Virus record (IMG/VR): IMGVR_UViG_3300034060_001466
Location: 1 to 64,000 of that record
Reading direction: 5' to 3' (one strand)
DNA length: 64,000 bases
Origin: a virus
The notes beneath the pieces are model-generated. The model worked only from the letters and a program-made list of their open reading frames with translations. It had not been told where the DNA came from and did not search any database. Positions 32,130 to 41,960 of the stretch are shown here, piece by piece. The translations under genes were made by a program, and so were the position numbers. Positions within the stretch are counted from its first letter, which is position 1. Each line of letters opens with the position of its first letter.

Positions 32130-34862
32130 CTATACGAGAATTTTCTTAAGTTCAGCGATTACTTGTTCGCTAGTTATCAATTTAGAACACTCAAATTGGC
32201 GACTAGTTCCTTTATGATCAGGGCACCAATTCCAGTCTCCGGCATCAAGTCTCAAACGATTGGCACAGCCTGAGCATGCACCAGCCGGGGCAGCTAATTT
32301 AACAATTCCATTATCAGGTTCGTTGTAGGGTTCAGTAAATCCAGATACTTGAATGGTTGGGACGTTTGCTGCCCACGCTAACCAAGTTAAGCCGCTGCTT
32401 ATTCCAATGAATGCTTGACACTCAGATATGTTTTTAACAGCCTCCTCGATTGAACCTTCCGGTAACTTAGCGGCTCCGATTGGATGGCTATTTCCCATAT
32501 ATCCATCGTGTTCTCTTGACATAATGACTGGTTCATATCCATTTTGTAATAACCAGTCAGTAACCTCCTGCCAGCCATTTGGATTGTTCCAATATTTGGC
32601 TTGAGCAGTTCCGTGAATTCCTAAACCTACTTTTTTAGTGACAGTAGATCGGTCGTATGTTTTAATTAAAGGCTTGATTTCAGTGTAGTCTAATCCTAAA
32701 ATATCAGCAGCAGTTCTCTGTAATGGACCCAACTTAAAATCTCTAGGATTCATTGCTGAATCGAACACTTCGTTATTATTGTACCATCCGATTTTATACA
32801 TTGCATAAAGGCCTGTTATACTGGAACCGGGTGCAACTAATTCGATTTCCGGATATTGCTCAGCAAATAAGTTATTCCAAAAAGTAGAGCAAACAACTTT
32901 ACAATTATGTTTCTTTCTGAATTCTTCAACGTAAGGGAACCATGCTAAATTATCACCTAGCGCCTTAGAGTCAAGTGAAATATAAACCTTCTTTCCAGCA
33001 ATATTATAATTAATTTCTTCAATGACTTCGCTGTTCTGATCAAGTATTTGAATTTTCCAATCTTTAAAGTATTTAGAGTAGGTTTTTGCCCAAGTTTTAT
33101 TACCTAGAGTAGTTAAAAATTCTTCTGAACCAGTTACATTATTTATGAATTTAACTGGGTACTTAAAACTTGATGATGTTTCGATTTCAACATAGGCTCC
33201 ATCCATAAAATTATAATAAACAGTTGGACTCTCTGCGTCTGAGAAAAGGGTTAATCGATTCATTACGATAAATTCAGATAGGTCGTTTTGTAAAAACTCA
33301 GAATAAACGCTCTTTCCTAAATAATTAACGGTTGCCGTTAATCCCTTTTGGTATTTACCTAGATCAACTAATGAGTAACCGTCTTTCTGTAAGGTTACGA
33401 ATTTTACAAATTTACCGTATCTAACTTCCAGTAAATAGTCGCTATCTGCTTTTTCTTCGTGAAATCCTGAAATTAGGTGTAGGTATAAATTTCCATTATC
33501 ACTCGCAGCTGGATAGATTTGGAATTTACCATCATCTCTTAAGATACCGTCTCTATTCCAAACAGCTTGAGTATTTAATTCGTTTGAGTTCGCAATATAC
33601 TCGGTGTGACCTATGTTAGTTGTAAATTTTCTTAAGTATTCAAGAAATACTCTCTCTAACTGCCAGCCCTTTGGCTTATTTGTAAAGTATTCGCGTTTTG
33701 TTTTTATTTGATCCATCATCTTAACGGCGATATCCGTCTTTATCGAAAAGATGAAAGTTGCCATGAAAGGCGACAATTGAGTGTCTACACTTGAACCTTC
33801 GTGATATTCATAGATAATAGCATCATGCAATTTTGATTTTTCCAAGAAGGCTTGTCTGTATTGGAATGTATCGATTAGGTTATCGTATTCCATGAAGTGA
33901 ATCATTTTCTTTCCTAGGAATTTACAGAAATTAAAAGCAATCGTCATTGATGTCCATATTGCATAATCATGATGGTACGGCATTGCATTGTCAACTTGAT
34001 AATCTGCAAATCTGGTCCATCTACCGCTTGATACTGAATGATCTTCAAATTCTGAATTTAAAAGTAGTGGATTTTCTTTATCAAAGATATAGTAATCAAC
34101 CAATTTTTGAATTTCAGGCTTTATTGCATAGTGAGATACTAATAGGATTGGGATACCTGCAAATTCTCTAAGTTTTGAAATACACTCAATTAGGTCCTGC
34201 TCTTTTTCTGGAGTATTAGGCCACGTGTCTAAAACAAAAATGTCATCCTTATATTCTTCGGAAATAATAATGGATTCTGGAGTAGGCTTATTATAGAGTT
34301 GGTCATTCTTAATTCCGCCCTTTACTCCAAAGAAATAGAGATCTCCAGGATGAGCTGTATATTCAAAGACTCCGTCTGGAAATGCTTGCTCAAAACCTTT
34401 AACTTCACGAATGGCCGCTTCAGTTAAATTCTTATAATAGTCAGACCATTCTTCTGAAATATTCGCAAGCAGTGGAGCGGCTGAACTGCCGTCTGATCTG
34501 CGAGTTCCGTGTTCAGGTCTACCAGTTGAAGCACATGTAAAAATGAATGCTCCTCCAGGTTTTAGCATTCGGATAATATTCTGTAGCGATTTCTCATAGA
34601 ACATGTCGTGTTCAAATACTTCAGTTGAAATAATAAGATCAAACTGTTCGTTTGGTGCATCGTATAGATGAGCGACTTGAATAACGTCTACGTTTGGACC
34701 TTCACCTACATCTAATCCAATATAGTTACAATCGGTTAAGAAGAATCGGTTATTTCCATTAATATCAAGAGATCCGATATCTAGGACCTTTTTTCCAGTG
34801 AAATACTGCGGAAATACTTCACTCATTTTTTTACAAAATTCTTGCTGTTGAGGATGTGCCAT
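32130..34862 (-). CDS. methyltransferase / glycosyltransferase fusion with O-heptosyltransferase-like domain
   Basis: A 910-residue multidomain enzyme. Residues about 15-170 are a class I methyltransferase (KKVLDIGSLDINGNN, YIGLDVGEGP, LIISTEVFEHD, LKPGGAFIFTCAS). Residues about 190-480 look like a second, possibly GT-A-type, region (FCKFLGKKMIHFMEYDNLIDTF). The C-terminal ~290 residues match the autotransporter O-heptosyltransferase (TibC/Aah, BAHT) family: ISLDSKALGDNLAWFPYVEEF, SGLTWLAWAANVPTIQVSGFTEPYNEP. It also has four Cys (CSGC, WCPD, FEC at about 858-888) of the kind that bind iron in TibC. That family glycosylates Ser/Thr of surface repeat proteins. Confidence 0.75.
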   Translation of the reverse strand: MAHPQQQEFCKKMSEVFPQYFTGKKVLDIGSLDINGNNRFFLTDCNYIGLDVGEGPNVDVIQVAHLYDAPNEQFDLIISTEVFEHDMFYEKSLQNIIRMLKPGGAFIFTCASTGRPEHGTRRSDGSSAAPLLANISEEWSDYYKNLTEAAIREVKGFEQAFPDGVFEYTAHPGDLYFFGVKGGIKNDQLYNKPTPESIIISEEYKDDIFVLDTWPNTPEKEQDLIECISKLREFAGIPILLVSHYAIKPEIQKLVDYYIFDKENPLLLNSEFEDHSVSSGRWTRFADYQVDNAMPYHHDYAIWTSMTIAFNFCKFLGKKMIHFMEYDNLIDTFQYRQAFLEKSKLHDAIIYEYHEGSSVDTQLSPFMATFIFSIKTDIAVKMMDQIKTKREYFTNKPKGWQLERVFLEYLRKFTTNIGHTEYIANSNELNTQAVWNRDGILRDDGKFQIYPAASDNGNLYLHLISGFHEEKADSDYLLEVRYGKFVKFVTLQKDGYSLVDLGKYQKGLTATVNYLGKSVYSEFLQNDLSEFIVMNRLTLFSDAESPTVYYNFMDGAYVEIETSSSFKYPVKFINNVTGSEEFLTTLGNKTWAKTYSKYFKDWKIQILDQNSEVIEEINYNIAGKKVYISLDSKALGDNLAWFPYVEEFRKKHNCKVVCSTFWNNLFAEQYPEIELVAPGSSITGLYAMYKIGWYNNNEVFDSAMNPRDFKLGPLQRTAADILGLDYTEIKPLIKTYDRSTVTKKVGLGIHGTAQAKYWNNPNGWQEVTDWLLQNGYEPVIMSREHDGYMGNSHPIGAAKLPEGSIEEAVKNISECQAFIGISSGLTWLAWAANVPTIQVSGFTEPYNEPDNGIVKLAAPAGACSGCANRLRLDAGDWNWCPDHKGTSRQFECSKLITSEQVIAELKKILV

Positions 34863-34869
34863 TTGTTAA

Positions 34870-35535
34870 TTATCTTTTTGTTATAATAGTTATACCGTTT
34901 AGGAAATTTACAGATTCAATATCTGTTCTGATTTCCAAACCTTTTTCTTTTGTTTGTTTAGTTAGGAAGTCTTCTCTTCGTGCATGAACGTTCCAAAATT
35001 CTTCCTGCATTTGACCGTTAAAGTTAACATCGTCTACTAGCTTTTTGCAGAATTCAATTGACGAACCTGGATGCATAAAGCCGCCTTCCCAATCTTCCCA
35101 ATACGAAGTTGAAGTATCTTCAATAACGTAGACTCCTTCAGGTTTTACGTAGTCAATTAGATTATTAAATGAGATAATTACATGTCGATTGATATGTGAA
35201 CCGTCATCAAGTACCATATCAAATGGTCCCCATTTTTTAGCGACCCAATTTAAGAACTGAGGATCGTCTTGTGAACCTATTTCAACAAAAACATTTTTAC
35301 TAGAGTCTTCGTATTGTTTACATGAAGGTTCAATATCAATTCCTATAATTGTTGCATTTGGATAGTATTCTCTCCAAGTCGAAAGAGATTCTCCGTGAAG
35401 AACTCCGATTTCAAGAATGGTTAAAGGTTCTAATCGATTGAACGGTAACCATTTTTCGTACTTTTCACAGTAATTGTGAATTTCTGAAGATTTGTCTGTG
35501 CCTTTAGACTTGGCAATAGTATTTAGTGATCTCAT
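34870..35535 (-). CDS. SAM-dependent methyltransferase (sugar O-methyltransferase-like)
   Basis: A 221-residue methyltransferase. Signatures: GTDKSSEIHNYCEKYEKWL, LTILEIGVLHGESLSTWREYYPNATIIGIDIE (SAM motif I and II), then FDMVLDDGSHINRHVIISFNNL. The pattern GTDK, E-I-G-V-x-x-G-x-S-L, DDGSH is typical of macrocin/rhamnosyl O-methyltransferase-like enzymes acting on sugars. The conserved D-D-G-S-H would bind the catalytic metal. It is 7 nt downstream of a related methyl/glycosyltransferase gene, consistent with modification of a glycan. Confidence 0.75.
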   Translation of the reverse strand: MRSLNTIAKSKGTDKSSEIHNYCEKYEKWLPFNRLEPLTILEIGVLHGESLSTWREYYPNATIIGIDIEPSCKQYEDSSKNVFVEIGSQDDPQFLNWVAKKWGPFDMVLDDGSHINRHVIISFNNLIDYVKPEGVYVIEDTSTSYWEDWEGGFMHPGSSIEFCKKLVDDVNFNGQMQEEFWNVHARREDFLTKQTKEKGLEIRTDIESVNFLNGITIITKR

Positions 35536-35548
35536 ATAAGAGTATGGG

Positions 35549-38335
35549 TTATTTCCAAAAGTAGATTAATTGTAGTGCATTATTGTAGCCGCACATTAGC
35601 ATGTAAGAATTAAAACCTAGTTTATTTAGTCGACTAACGAAATTGTTTCTAAGGTCTTCATTAAACCCTAAGTGTTCGTGATGGTACTCTACTGCGATAT
35701 TTCTGATCTTTGATAAATTCTCATCGCTTATTCCATTTAGCGCAATAATTTCAGAGCCTTCAATATCTACCTTTAAAAAGTCAATTCGGTCGATTAATTT
35801 ATTCTCCAGAATGAAATCTAAGGTATATAAGTTTACGTCGTATTGGGTCTGTAATGGATCTTTATGATGCCATAAGTTAGATCCCCCTAGGTGAGAACTT
35901 TCAGTAAGAGTTAAGGTTCCCAAGTTATCAGCAATTGCTGCATTAAATAGGACCGCATTTTCTGGAGCATTCTGTTTTAAGATTTCAAAGTATCGACGAT
36001 CAGGCTCGAAAGTTACAATTTTACTTGCGCCCATGTGATATGCATATCGGGTAAAGATTCCAAGATTACCGCCCAAATCCACAACAACATCGCCGGGTCT
36101 AACCTTAACTTCTCCATGTTCGTAATCTTTTAGATTATAGATCTCATGATAGATTGCGTAATCCCAACCGTATTGATGAGCAATATCCATTGTTCCTCCT
36201 GGTACATCTTTAATTGAGCCAAGATTTTTGATTTCATTTTTACCAACAAAGAAGTATTCAGTATCGTGGAAGTTTTTATCACGCTGAGTCTCGATATAGT
36301 CTGTCATAACCGTTGCGAATCCAAGATCTTTATTTCCATGAAAGTAGAGAATATTTGATTTATCTTTAGGTACGAATTGCCAGCCGAATATTTTTCCAAA
36401 GTTCTTTGGGCCAGAGTCTCTCCAAAACGAGATAAAGTGTTCCATTGCTTTGCCAGTTGTTCCCAATAAGTCGCCGTCCCATTCTGAGACATCAAAGTTT
36501 GAAATTGGCAAAAATGTCGTAAAATTGTGTTTACTTCTCAAGTAATTATCGAGACCTTCATCGTTCCATTGTAGTAATTCGTCGTATTGGTCAAGCGGTG
36601 TTTCTTTGTACATTTTAAGAATCTCATCAAAGAACCAGGTACACTCTTTATTGTAGACGTACATGCAAATATGAGCCTTTGTAAATAACCTCTTGACACC
36701 ATCTCGGTCGCAGATACTTTGGTTAAATAATTGTCTTCCACGAAGTCCGTCTTTTCTGGTAAAGAAGCCAATAAAATCGTCCTGTATGTGAACGTCTGGA
36801 ATTGGATAATTTGTAATCTGGCTAAAGTACTTAACGATATTGTCAATATTATAATTTGCAACAATATCTCCGTCTAACCAAACTAAATTCTCGAAACTTT
36901 CTTGAATAGCTGCTTCTTTACACGCATACTGTTTCCAATACCATTTATCGTGTTCTGAATGATATGGAATACTTAATGTTCGGCTAATAACGTTTGGATG
37001 ATTAAACGGAACTTCACAGTCTATTCCATATACGAGAATTTTACGATTTGAGAATTTAGCTAACGATATAACTAATTTCTCAATGATTGGCATGTATGCT
37101 AGATTACCACAGGTCACCCATGCAAAGTCAGTTGAGTATTCAATTGACTGCGGGCTAATAAGTTCCTGAATGTGATCTTGTGCGATCGTGGCAGCATTCT
37201 GCCAAGTAAATTCATTTCTAATTTGTTCTGATTCCATTAATGCTGATTTTTTATAATTTTCAAACTGGTCGTAAACTAGTCTAAGTTTTATTTGAAGATC
37301 TGAGAAATTAGGCTCACAGAAATTACCTGGAGTATTCTGATTCCAAGACTCCTCATTTGCTACACCTGCTGGAACTTCGCCAATAATTGAAACTGGAATA
37401 CCCTTACCTTGAGCAAACTGCAGTTGTGCTCCCCAATTTGAGTACATTGATGGAACTCCGCATGACATTGCCTCAATTAATGGAAGATTCCAGCCTTCAC
37501 TTCTGGCACATGACACAAAAACGTCAGCCGACTTAAGTAGTTTTACGTAATCTTCTTTTGACTGATGGTGTAGTACTTTAATTCCTGAATGAGAAAGCTC
37601 AAACTTAGCTAATCTCTCCTCAGTAGAAGAGAGGCCGTCCGTTGCAAATCGATTATCTACGCTAATGACAAGCTCAACATTCTCATCTTGTGAAAAGGTT
37701 TCAGTAAAAGCTCTGATAATTTCTTTGGTTGACTTACGATATTCCCAGCGACCCACTACGACAAATCGGAAAGGCCTGTTCTCTGGAAAAGCCGAATCCG
37801 GTGAGGTCGGTTTAAACATCTCAGTGTCTACTCCCTCTGGTACAACTTTTACTTTATGTGATGCGATTCCTTGCTCAATTGTGCACTGTTTTTGCCATTC
37901 ACTAGGAACCCAAACTTGATCGAACTTTTTAAGTTGAGCAAAGAAGTCTTCAGGTTGTCTAGTTGTTTCCCATACATTGTATGCAATTGATGGACCTGAG
38001 TAATCTTGGCTAAAGTACAGGTGACCTGTGTCATTTAGCACAATATTAACAGTTGGCTCAGTAGATTGAATTGGGTACTTCAAGTATAGAGGAAACTCCG
38101 CATGACCTGTTTGAGTACCTAACGTTTGTTCAGATAACATCGTCTTTAACTCAGAGTCTATATAATACTCCCCATTGTGAGGCTCATCGTCATTGTAACC
38201 TTTCCATGAATCGCCGATCGTCCAATTTCTAACTGAAACTGGCGTTAATTGATTTAGAGCTTTAAAGAAATTTCGTGAATGGCAATTATATCCGGTATCG
38301 CCTATTATTGAAGTGTGAGCTTTGATTAGAGTCAT
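35549..38335 (-). CDS. glycosyltransferase (GT4) - GT8-like - FkbM methyltransferase fusion
   Basis: A 928-residue protein with three parts. Residues about 1-370 are a GT-B glycosyltransferase (VWVPSEWQKQCTIEQGI, VKVVPEGVDTEMFKPT, RFVVVGRWEYRKS, and SEGWNLPLIEAMSCGVPSMYSNWG with the E-x7-E donor site). Residues about 400-650 look like a GT8/GT-A domain with the metal site WLDGDIV. Residues about 715-928 are an FkbM methyltransferase (VVVDLGGNLGIFTRYAY, IVTFEPDRRYFE, FLKVDIEGSEIIAL). I use the ATG at 38335 because the extra 30 residues of the longer frame are low-complexity. It could build and cap a glycan in one polypeptide. Confidence 0.75.
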   Translation of the reverse strand: MTLIKAHTSIIGDTGYNCHSRNFFKALNQLTPVSVRNWTIGDSWKGYNDDEPHNGEYYIDSELKTMLSEQTLGTQTGHAEFPLYLKYPIQSTEPTVNIVLNDTGHLYFSQDYSGPSIAYNVWETTRQPEDFFAQLKKFDQVWVPSEWQKQCTIEQGIASHKVKVVPEGVDTEMFKPTSPDSAFPENRPFRFVVVGRWEYRKSTKEIIRAFTETFSQDENVELVISVDNRFATDGLSSTEERLAKFELSHSGIKVLHHQSKEDYVKLLKSADVFVSCARSEGWNLPLIEAMSCGVPSMYSNWGAQLQFAQGKGIPVSIIGEVPAGVANEESWNQNTPGNFCEPNFSDLQIKLRLVYDQFENYKKSALMESEQIRNEFTWQNAATIAQDHIQELISPQSIEYSTDFAWVTCGNLAYMPIIEKLVISLAKFSNRKILVYGIDCEVPFNHPNVISRTLSIPYHSEHDKWYWKQYACKEAAIQESFENLVWLDGDIVANYNIDNIVKYFSQITNYPIPDVHIQDDFIGFFTRKDGLRGRQLFNQSICDRDGVKRLFTKAHICMYVYNKECTWFFDEILKMYKETPLDQYDELLQWNDEGLDNYLRSKHNFTTFLPISNFDVSEWDGDLLGTTGKAMEHFISFWRDSGPKNFGKIFGWQFVPKDKSNILYFHGNKDLGFATVMTDYIETQRDKNFHDTEYFFVGKNEIKNLGSIKDVPGGTMDIAHQYGWDYAIYHEIYNLKDYEHGEVKVRPGDVVVDLGGNLGIFTRYAYHMGASKIVTFEPDRRYFEILKQNAPENAVLFNAAIADNLGTLTLTESSHLGGSNLWHHKDPLQTQYDVNLYTLDFILENKLIDRIDFLKVDIEGSEIIALNGISDENLSKIRNIAVEYHHEHLGFNEDLRNNFVSRLNKLGFNSYMLMCGYNNALQLIYFWK

Positions 38336-38448
38336 TGACTTGATAATTGTTTCTATTTTATACTCGATTTTTATATTTTGTTTAGGTAAACCGTAAAAAA
38401 TATTTAAGTATAAAAGTAAAAACACAAAGATACGTGGAACGAAGATTA

Positions 38449-39024
38449 ATGTTTCCTCAAAAAGAGGTAGAATTATTGAACTGGTACTGGTTTAGCGAGG
38501 GCTTCTCAGCGGAAGAAATTGATAGAGTTCGCAAAGTATCAGAACTTTTTGAATATCATCAAGCTGTTACTTTTGGAAATCAAGGAGAAAACCATAAAAT
38601 TAGAAAGAGCAAAATTAAATGGTTAGGCGAGAATAACGAATCGACTAAATGGATTTATGATAAGTTGATGGAATTTGCAATAATTGCAAATCGAGAACTT
38701 TGGAATTTTGACCTAATATCAATAATTGACTCAATCCAGTACACTGAATATTATGAAGGTGGTGGTCACTATGATTACCATGTAGATCTTGGACCAGGTT
38801 CAGCATCTCACCGGAAAATTAGTATTGTTGTACAATTAAGCGACCCTTCTGAATACGAAGGCGGCGATTTTGAAATACTTAAAGGAATAACTCCTGATAA
38901 ATTGCCCCGAAATAAGGGAGCAACTATTTTATTCCCAAGTTACCTATTACATAGAGTAACTCCAGTAACCAAAGGAATTAGGCGAAGCCTAGTTATTTGG
39001 ATAGGAGGAAATTCATTAAGATAA
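38449..39024 (+). CDS. 2-oxoglutarate/Fe(II) oxygenase, prolyl-hydroxylase-like
   Basis: A 191-residue protein with the full double-stranded beta-helix iron site of prolyl 4-hydroxylase/PKHD enzymes: H111 and D113 (HYDYHVD), distal H168 (LLHRVTPV), and R178 for 2-oxoglutarate binding (GIRRSLVIWIGG). The EYEGGDFEIL and NKGATILFPS segments are typical of the family. P4H-type enzymes hydroxylate proline, but this subfamily can also oxidise other substrates. It is divergent from the glycosyltransferase genes and convergent with the small 39058 gene, close to the collagen-like fibre. A GTG at 38434 would add five residues; the ATG at 38449 is preferred. Confidence 0.8.
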   Translation: MFPQKEVELLNWYWFSEGFSAEEIDRVRKVSELFEYHQAVTFGNQGENHKIRKSKIKWLGENNESTKWIYDKLMEFAIIANRELWNFDLISIIDSIQYTEYYEGGGHYDYHVDLGPGSASHRKISIVVQLSDPSEYEGGDFEILKGITPDKLPRNKGATILFPSYLLHRVTPVTKGIRRSLVIWIGGNSLR

Positions 39025-39030
39025 AGTTAC

Positions 39031-39056
39031 GGGAGAGTCAAAGACTCTCCCTTTTT
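39031..39056 (+). terminator. intrinsic terminator after oxygenase gene
   Basis: GGGAGAGTC-AAA-GACTCTCCC is a perfect 9-bp stem with 3-nt loop followed by T5. It ends the plus-strand oxygenase unit; the opposite strand has a weaker T-tract and could be used by the gene at 39058. Confidence 0.85.
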
Positions 39057-39057
39057 G

Positions 39058-39306
39058 TTACGCGGCAGTTAAGCCTAATGAAGTAAGAACTTTTCCAATT
39101 AGCACAGAGTCGTCTGTTCCCCAATCTGAAATACTTGTTAAGAGCCTGTCTCCGCTACAAATTGCAACCTCACTTGAATCAAGTATCTGAAACATAACTT
39201 TTACCGAAGTTGAATTCAATTTATAGTGTACAGAGAAGATGCTTAATGTTACTCCAGTTTTTCCAAGAATAGTTATTGGGTTTATCGATATTGTAGTATT
39301 TTCCAT
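39058..39306 (-). CDS. small beta-rich virion-type protein
   Basis: An 82-residue protein (TTISINPITILGKTGVTLSIFSVHYKLNSTSVKVMFQILD) with alternating beta pattern, of the kind seen in small fibre or decoration proteins. It lies 27 nt downstream of the collagen-like fibre and probably shares its transcript. No family is recognised. Confidence 0.55.
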   Translation of the reverse strand: MENTTISINPITILGKTGVTLSIFSVHYKLNSTSVKVMFQILDSSEVAICSGDRLLTSISDWGTDDSVLIGKVLTSLGLTAA

Positions 39307-39333
39307 TTTACTTTATTTTATTTTTAATACGTA

Positions 39334-41946
39334 TTACATTGGTATAACATTAACAAGTAATCCGTTGACAAATTGCAACAGCATCATAGATCGACCATCA
39401 AAAACCATTATATCACCAGTATAGCCGCCTCCGCTGCCTCCGCCGCCTCCATCCGCACCAGGAGGTCCGGGTGCTCCAGCAGGTCCAGTTCCTCCAGGAG
39501 TTCCAGCAGGTCCAGCAGGCCCGGCTGGACCAGTTAATCCGGTAGGTCCAGTTAATCCAGTAGGTCCTTGAATTCCTTGAGGACCTGGGGCACCAGCAGG
39601 ACCAGTTCCTCCAGGTGAACCGTCTCTACCTGAAGTACCTGAAGAACCGGCTTCTCCCCTAGGCCCTTGAATTCCCTGAGGTCCAGTTGCTCCAGCTGGG
39701 CCAGTTAATCCAGTAGGGCCAGTTAATCCAGTAGGTCCAGTATTACCAATTGGACCCTGAATTCCTTGAGGACCAGTAGCTCCAGTAGGACCAGTTATTC
39801 CACTTGTACCGGAAGAGCCTGCTTTTCCAGAAGTACCTGAGCTACCTGGTGCTCCAGCTAATCCAGTAGGTCCAGTTGCCCCAGCCGGGCCTTGAATTCC
39901 CTGAGGTCCAATTGGGCCAGTTAATCCAGTAGGTCCTTGAATTCCTTGAGGACCTGTTCCGCCAGGTGAACCGTCTCTACCGGAAGTACCAGAAGAACCA
40001 TTTTCTCCCCTAGGGCCTTGAATTCCTTGAGGACCAGTTAATCCGGTAGGGCCGGTTAATCCAGTAGGTCCAGTATTACCAATTGGACCCTGAATTCCTT
40101 GAGGACCAGTAGCTCCAGTAGGACCAGTAGCACCGGTTGGACCAGTTATTCCGCTTGTTCCAGAAGTACCTCTTGTTCCAGAAGAACCTGAGCTACCTGA
40201 TGCACCAGCAGGTCCGATTGGGCCGGTTGCTCCGGCTGGACCTTGAATTCCTTGAGGACCAGTAGCACCAGTTGGACCAGTTGCCCATGATCCATATCCT
40301 GAACCTGAATACCAAGTATGACCGGTTGGTATAGTAGTAAATCCAGGATTCCATTTTAGTGAGCTATTATCTCCGTTTGATGCACATATAAAGATCCATG
40401 TATCTGAGGGTCTTTGAGTGTCCGTATATGATTTAACTATTAAATAACTTGCGTTATAGGGACTAGCCATTCCCCTAGGAGGTGCATAGTATAGAGCAGA
40501 CCATGTTCCAAGAGCAACTGTTTCTGGGCCAATATCGAAATGACCAGCTGTTCCGAAAGCTTTAGCGACAGGTATCGCAATTACTCTACCTGACCAAGTG
40601 ACATTATTTCCGTCCCATGATACGTTACCTCCACCCGAGACAGTCCATGTTGCATTAACTGTGTCGTATTCAGTTGGGCCCTGAGGTCCAGTAGGTCCAA
40701 GAGGTCCAGTAGGTCCAAGAGGACCAATCGGACCAGTTGCTCCACTTGTACCGGAAGTACCTCTTGTTCCAGAAGAACCTGAGCTACCTGGTGCTCCAGT
40801 TGGACCAAGAGGACCAGTTGCTCCAGCTGGACCTTGTATTCCTTGAGGACCAGCAGGTCCGATTGGACCAGTTGCTCCACTTGTACCGGAAGTACCTCTT
40901 GTTCCAGAAGAACCTGAGCTACCTGGTGCTCCAGTTGGACCAAGAGGACCGGTAGGACCAAGAGGACCAGTTAATCCAGTTGGGCCAGTTTGACCGCTAG
41001 TTCCTGAAGAACCATTTGCTCCAGCTGGACCTTGGATTCCTTGAGGACCAGTAGGCCCAAGAGGTCCAGTAGCTCCAGCTGGACCTTGAATTCCTTGAGG
41101 ACCGGTTGGACCGGTTATTCCACTTGTACCAGAAGTACCTCTTGTTCCAGAAGAACCTGAACTACCTGGTGCTCCAGTTGGGCCGATTGGGCCAGTAGCT
41201 CCAGTAGGACCAGTTGGTCCAGTTATTCCGCTTGTTCCAGAAGAACCATTTGAACCTGAAGTTCCAGAAGCACCTGACATACCGCTTGTTCCTGAAGAAC
41301 CAGTAGGACCAGTCGCTCCAGTTGGACCAGTATTACCAATTGGACCTTGAATACCCTGAGGGCCAGTTGGTCCAGTTATTCCACTAGTTCCAGAAGAACC
41401 GTTTGTTCCGGCTGGACCTTGAATACCCTGAGGACCGGTTGGTCCAGTTATTCCACTTGTACCAGAAGTACCAGCAGTTCCTGAAGTACCTCTTGTTCCA
41501 GAAGAACCTGAGCTACCGGGTGCTCCAGTAGGTCCAGTTGCTCCAGTTGGACCTTGAATTCCTTGAGGACCAGTTGGACCAGTTATTCCACTTGTACCAG
41601 AAGTACCAGCAGTTCCTGAAGTACCTCTTGTTCCAGAAGAACCTGACGAACCGGATGTACCTGAAGTACCTCGTGTTCCGGAAGAACCTGAACTGCCGTT
41701 TGAGCCTGACGTTCCGCTTGTTCCAGAAGAACCTGCGGCTGACACCCAAGAGGTTCCATTAAACCTATAAATGTTTTTATCTGCTCGATTGTAGAGAATC
41801 GCGCCTTCCTTTGCATTAGCTCGACCTCTACTTATATTATCAACTAGAGTTAGAGCAAAACCGTTTACGCCGGAGGTTCCAGCGGTTCCGCTTGTACCTT
41901 CTCCAAATTCTACTCCGCCTGGTGCATTAATTTTATAACTACTCAT
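39334..41946 (-). CDS. collagen-like fibre protein (870 aa)
   Basis: An 870-residue protein dominated by Gly-X-Y triplets. Residues 1-70 are a non-repetitive N-terminus with a short GTS run ([30 protein letters not shown]). Two collagen-like arms, about residues 70-420 and 552-845, use units such as [20 protein letters not shown] and [10 protein letters not shown]. They flank a globular beta-rich insert (residues about 422-552, [16 protein letters not shown]..., [20 protein letters not shown]). A glycine-rich end ([19 protein letters not shown]) closes it. It is likely a long tail fibre or whisker forming a triple helix. Pro in the X position makes it a better candidate hydroxylase target than the Pro-poor 3733-aa protein. 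Confidence 0.8.
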   Translation of the reverse strand: MSSYKINAPGGVEFGEGTSGTAGTSGVNGFALTLVDNISRGRANAKEGAILYNRADKNIYRFNGTSWVSAAGSSGTSGTSGSNGSSGSSGTRGTSGTSGSSGSSGTRGTSGTAGTSGTSGITGPTGPQGIQGPTGATGPTGAPGSSGSSGTRGTSGTAGTSGTSGITGPTGPQGIQGPAGTNGSSGTSGITGPTGPQGIQGPIGNTGPTGATGPTGSSGTSGMSGASGTSGSNGSSGTSGITGPTGPTGATGPIGPTGAPGSSGSSGTRGTSGTSGITGPTGPQGIQGPAGATGPLGPTGPQGIQGPAGANGSSGTSGQTGPTGLTGPLGPTGPLGPTGAPGSSGSSGTRGTSGTSGATGPIGPAGPQGIQGPAGATGPLGPTGAPGSSGSSGTRGTSGTSGATGPIGPLGPTGPLGPTGPQGPTEYDTVNATWTVSGGGNVSWDGNNVTWSGRVIAIPVAKAFGTAGHFDIGPETVALGTWSALYYAPPRGMASPYNASYLIVKSYTDTQRPSDTWIFICASNGDNSSLKWNPGFTTIPTGHTWYSGSGYGSWATGPTGATGPQGIQGPAGATGPIGPAGASGSSGSSGTRGTSGTSGITGPTGATGPTGATGPQGIQGPIGNTGPTGLTGPTGLTGPQGIQGPRGENGSSGTSGRDGSPGGTGPQGIQGPTGLTGPIGPQGIQGPAGATGPTGLAGAPGSSGTSGKAGSSGTSGITGPTGATGPQGIQGPIGNTGPTGLTGPTGLTGPAGATGPQGIQGPRGEAGSSGTSGRDGSPGGTGPAGAPGPQGIQGPTGLTGPTGLTGPAGPAGPAGTPGGTGPAGAPGPPGADGGGGGSGGGYTGDIMVFDGRSMMLLQFVNGLLVNVIPM
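39440..41890 (-). repeat. collagen-type Gly-X-Y coding repeats of the 870-aa fibre
   Basis: Tandem 9-nt codon triplets encode [15 protein letters not shown] and GTR units, interrupted only by the insert at about 40290-40680. Near-identical blocks recur, for example around 40736-40812 and 40876-40952, which can recombine. Confidence 0.8.
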
Positions 41947-41960
41947 TTATATTCTATTTT

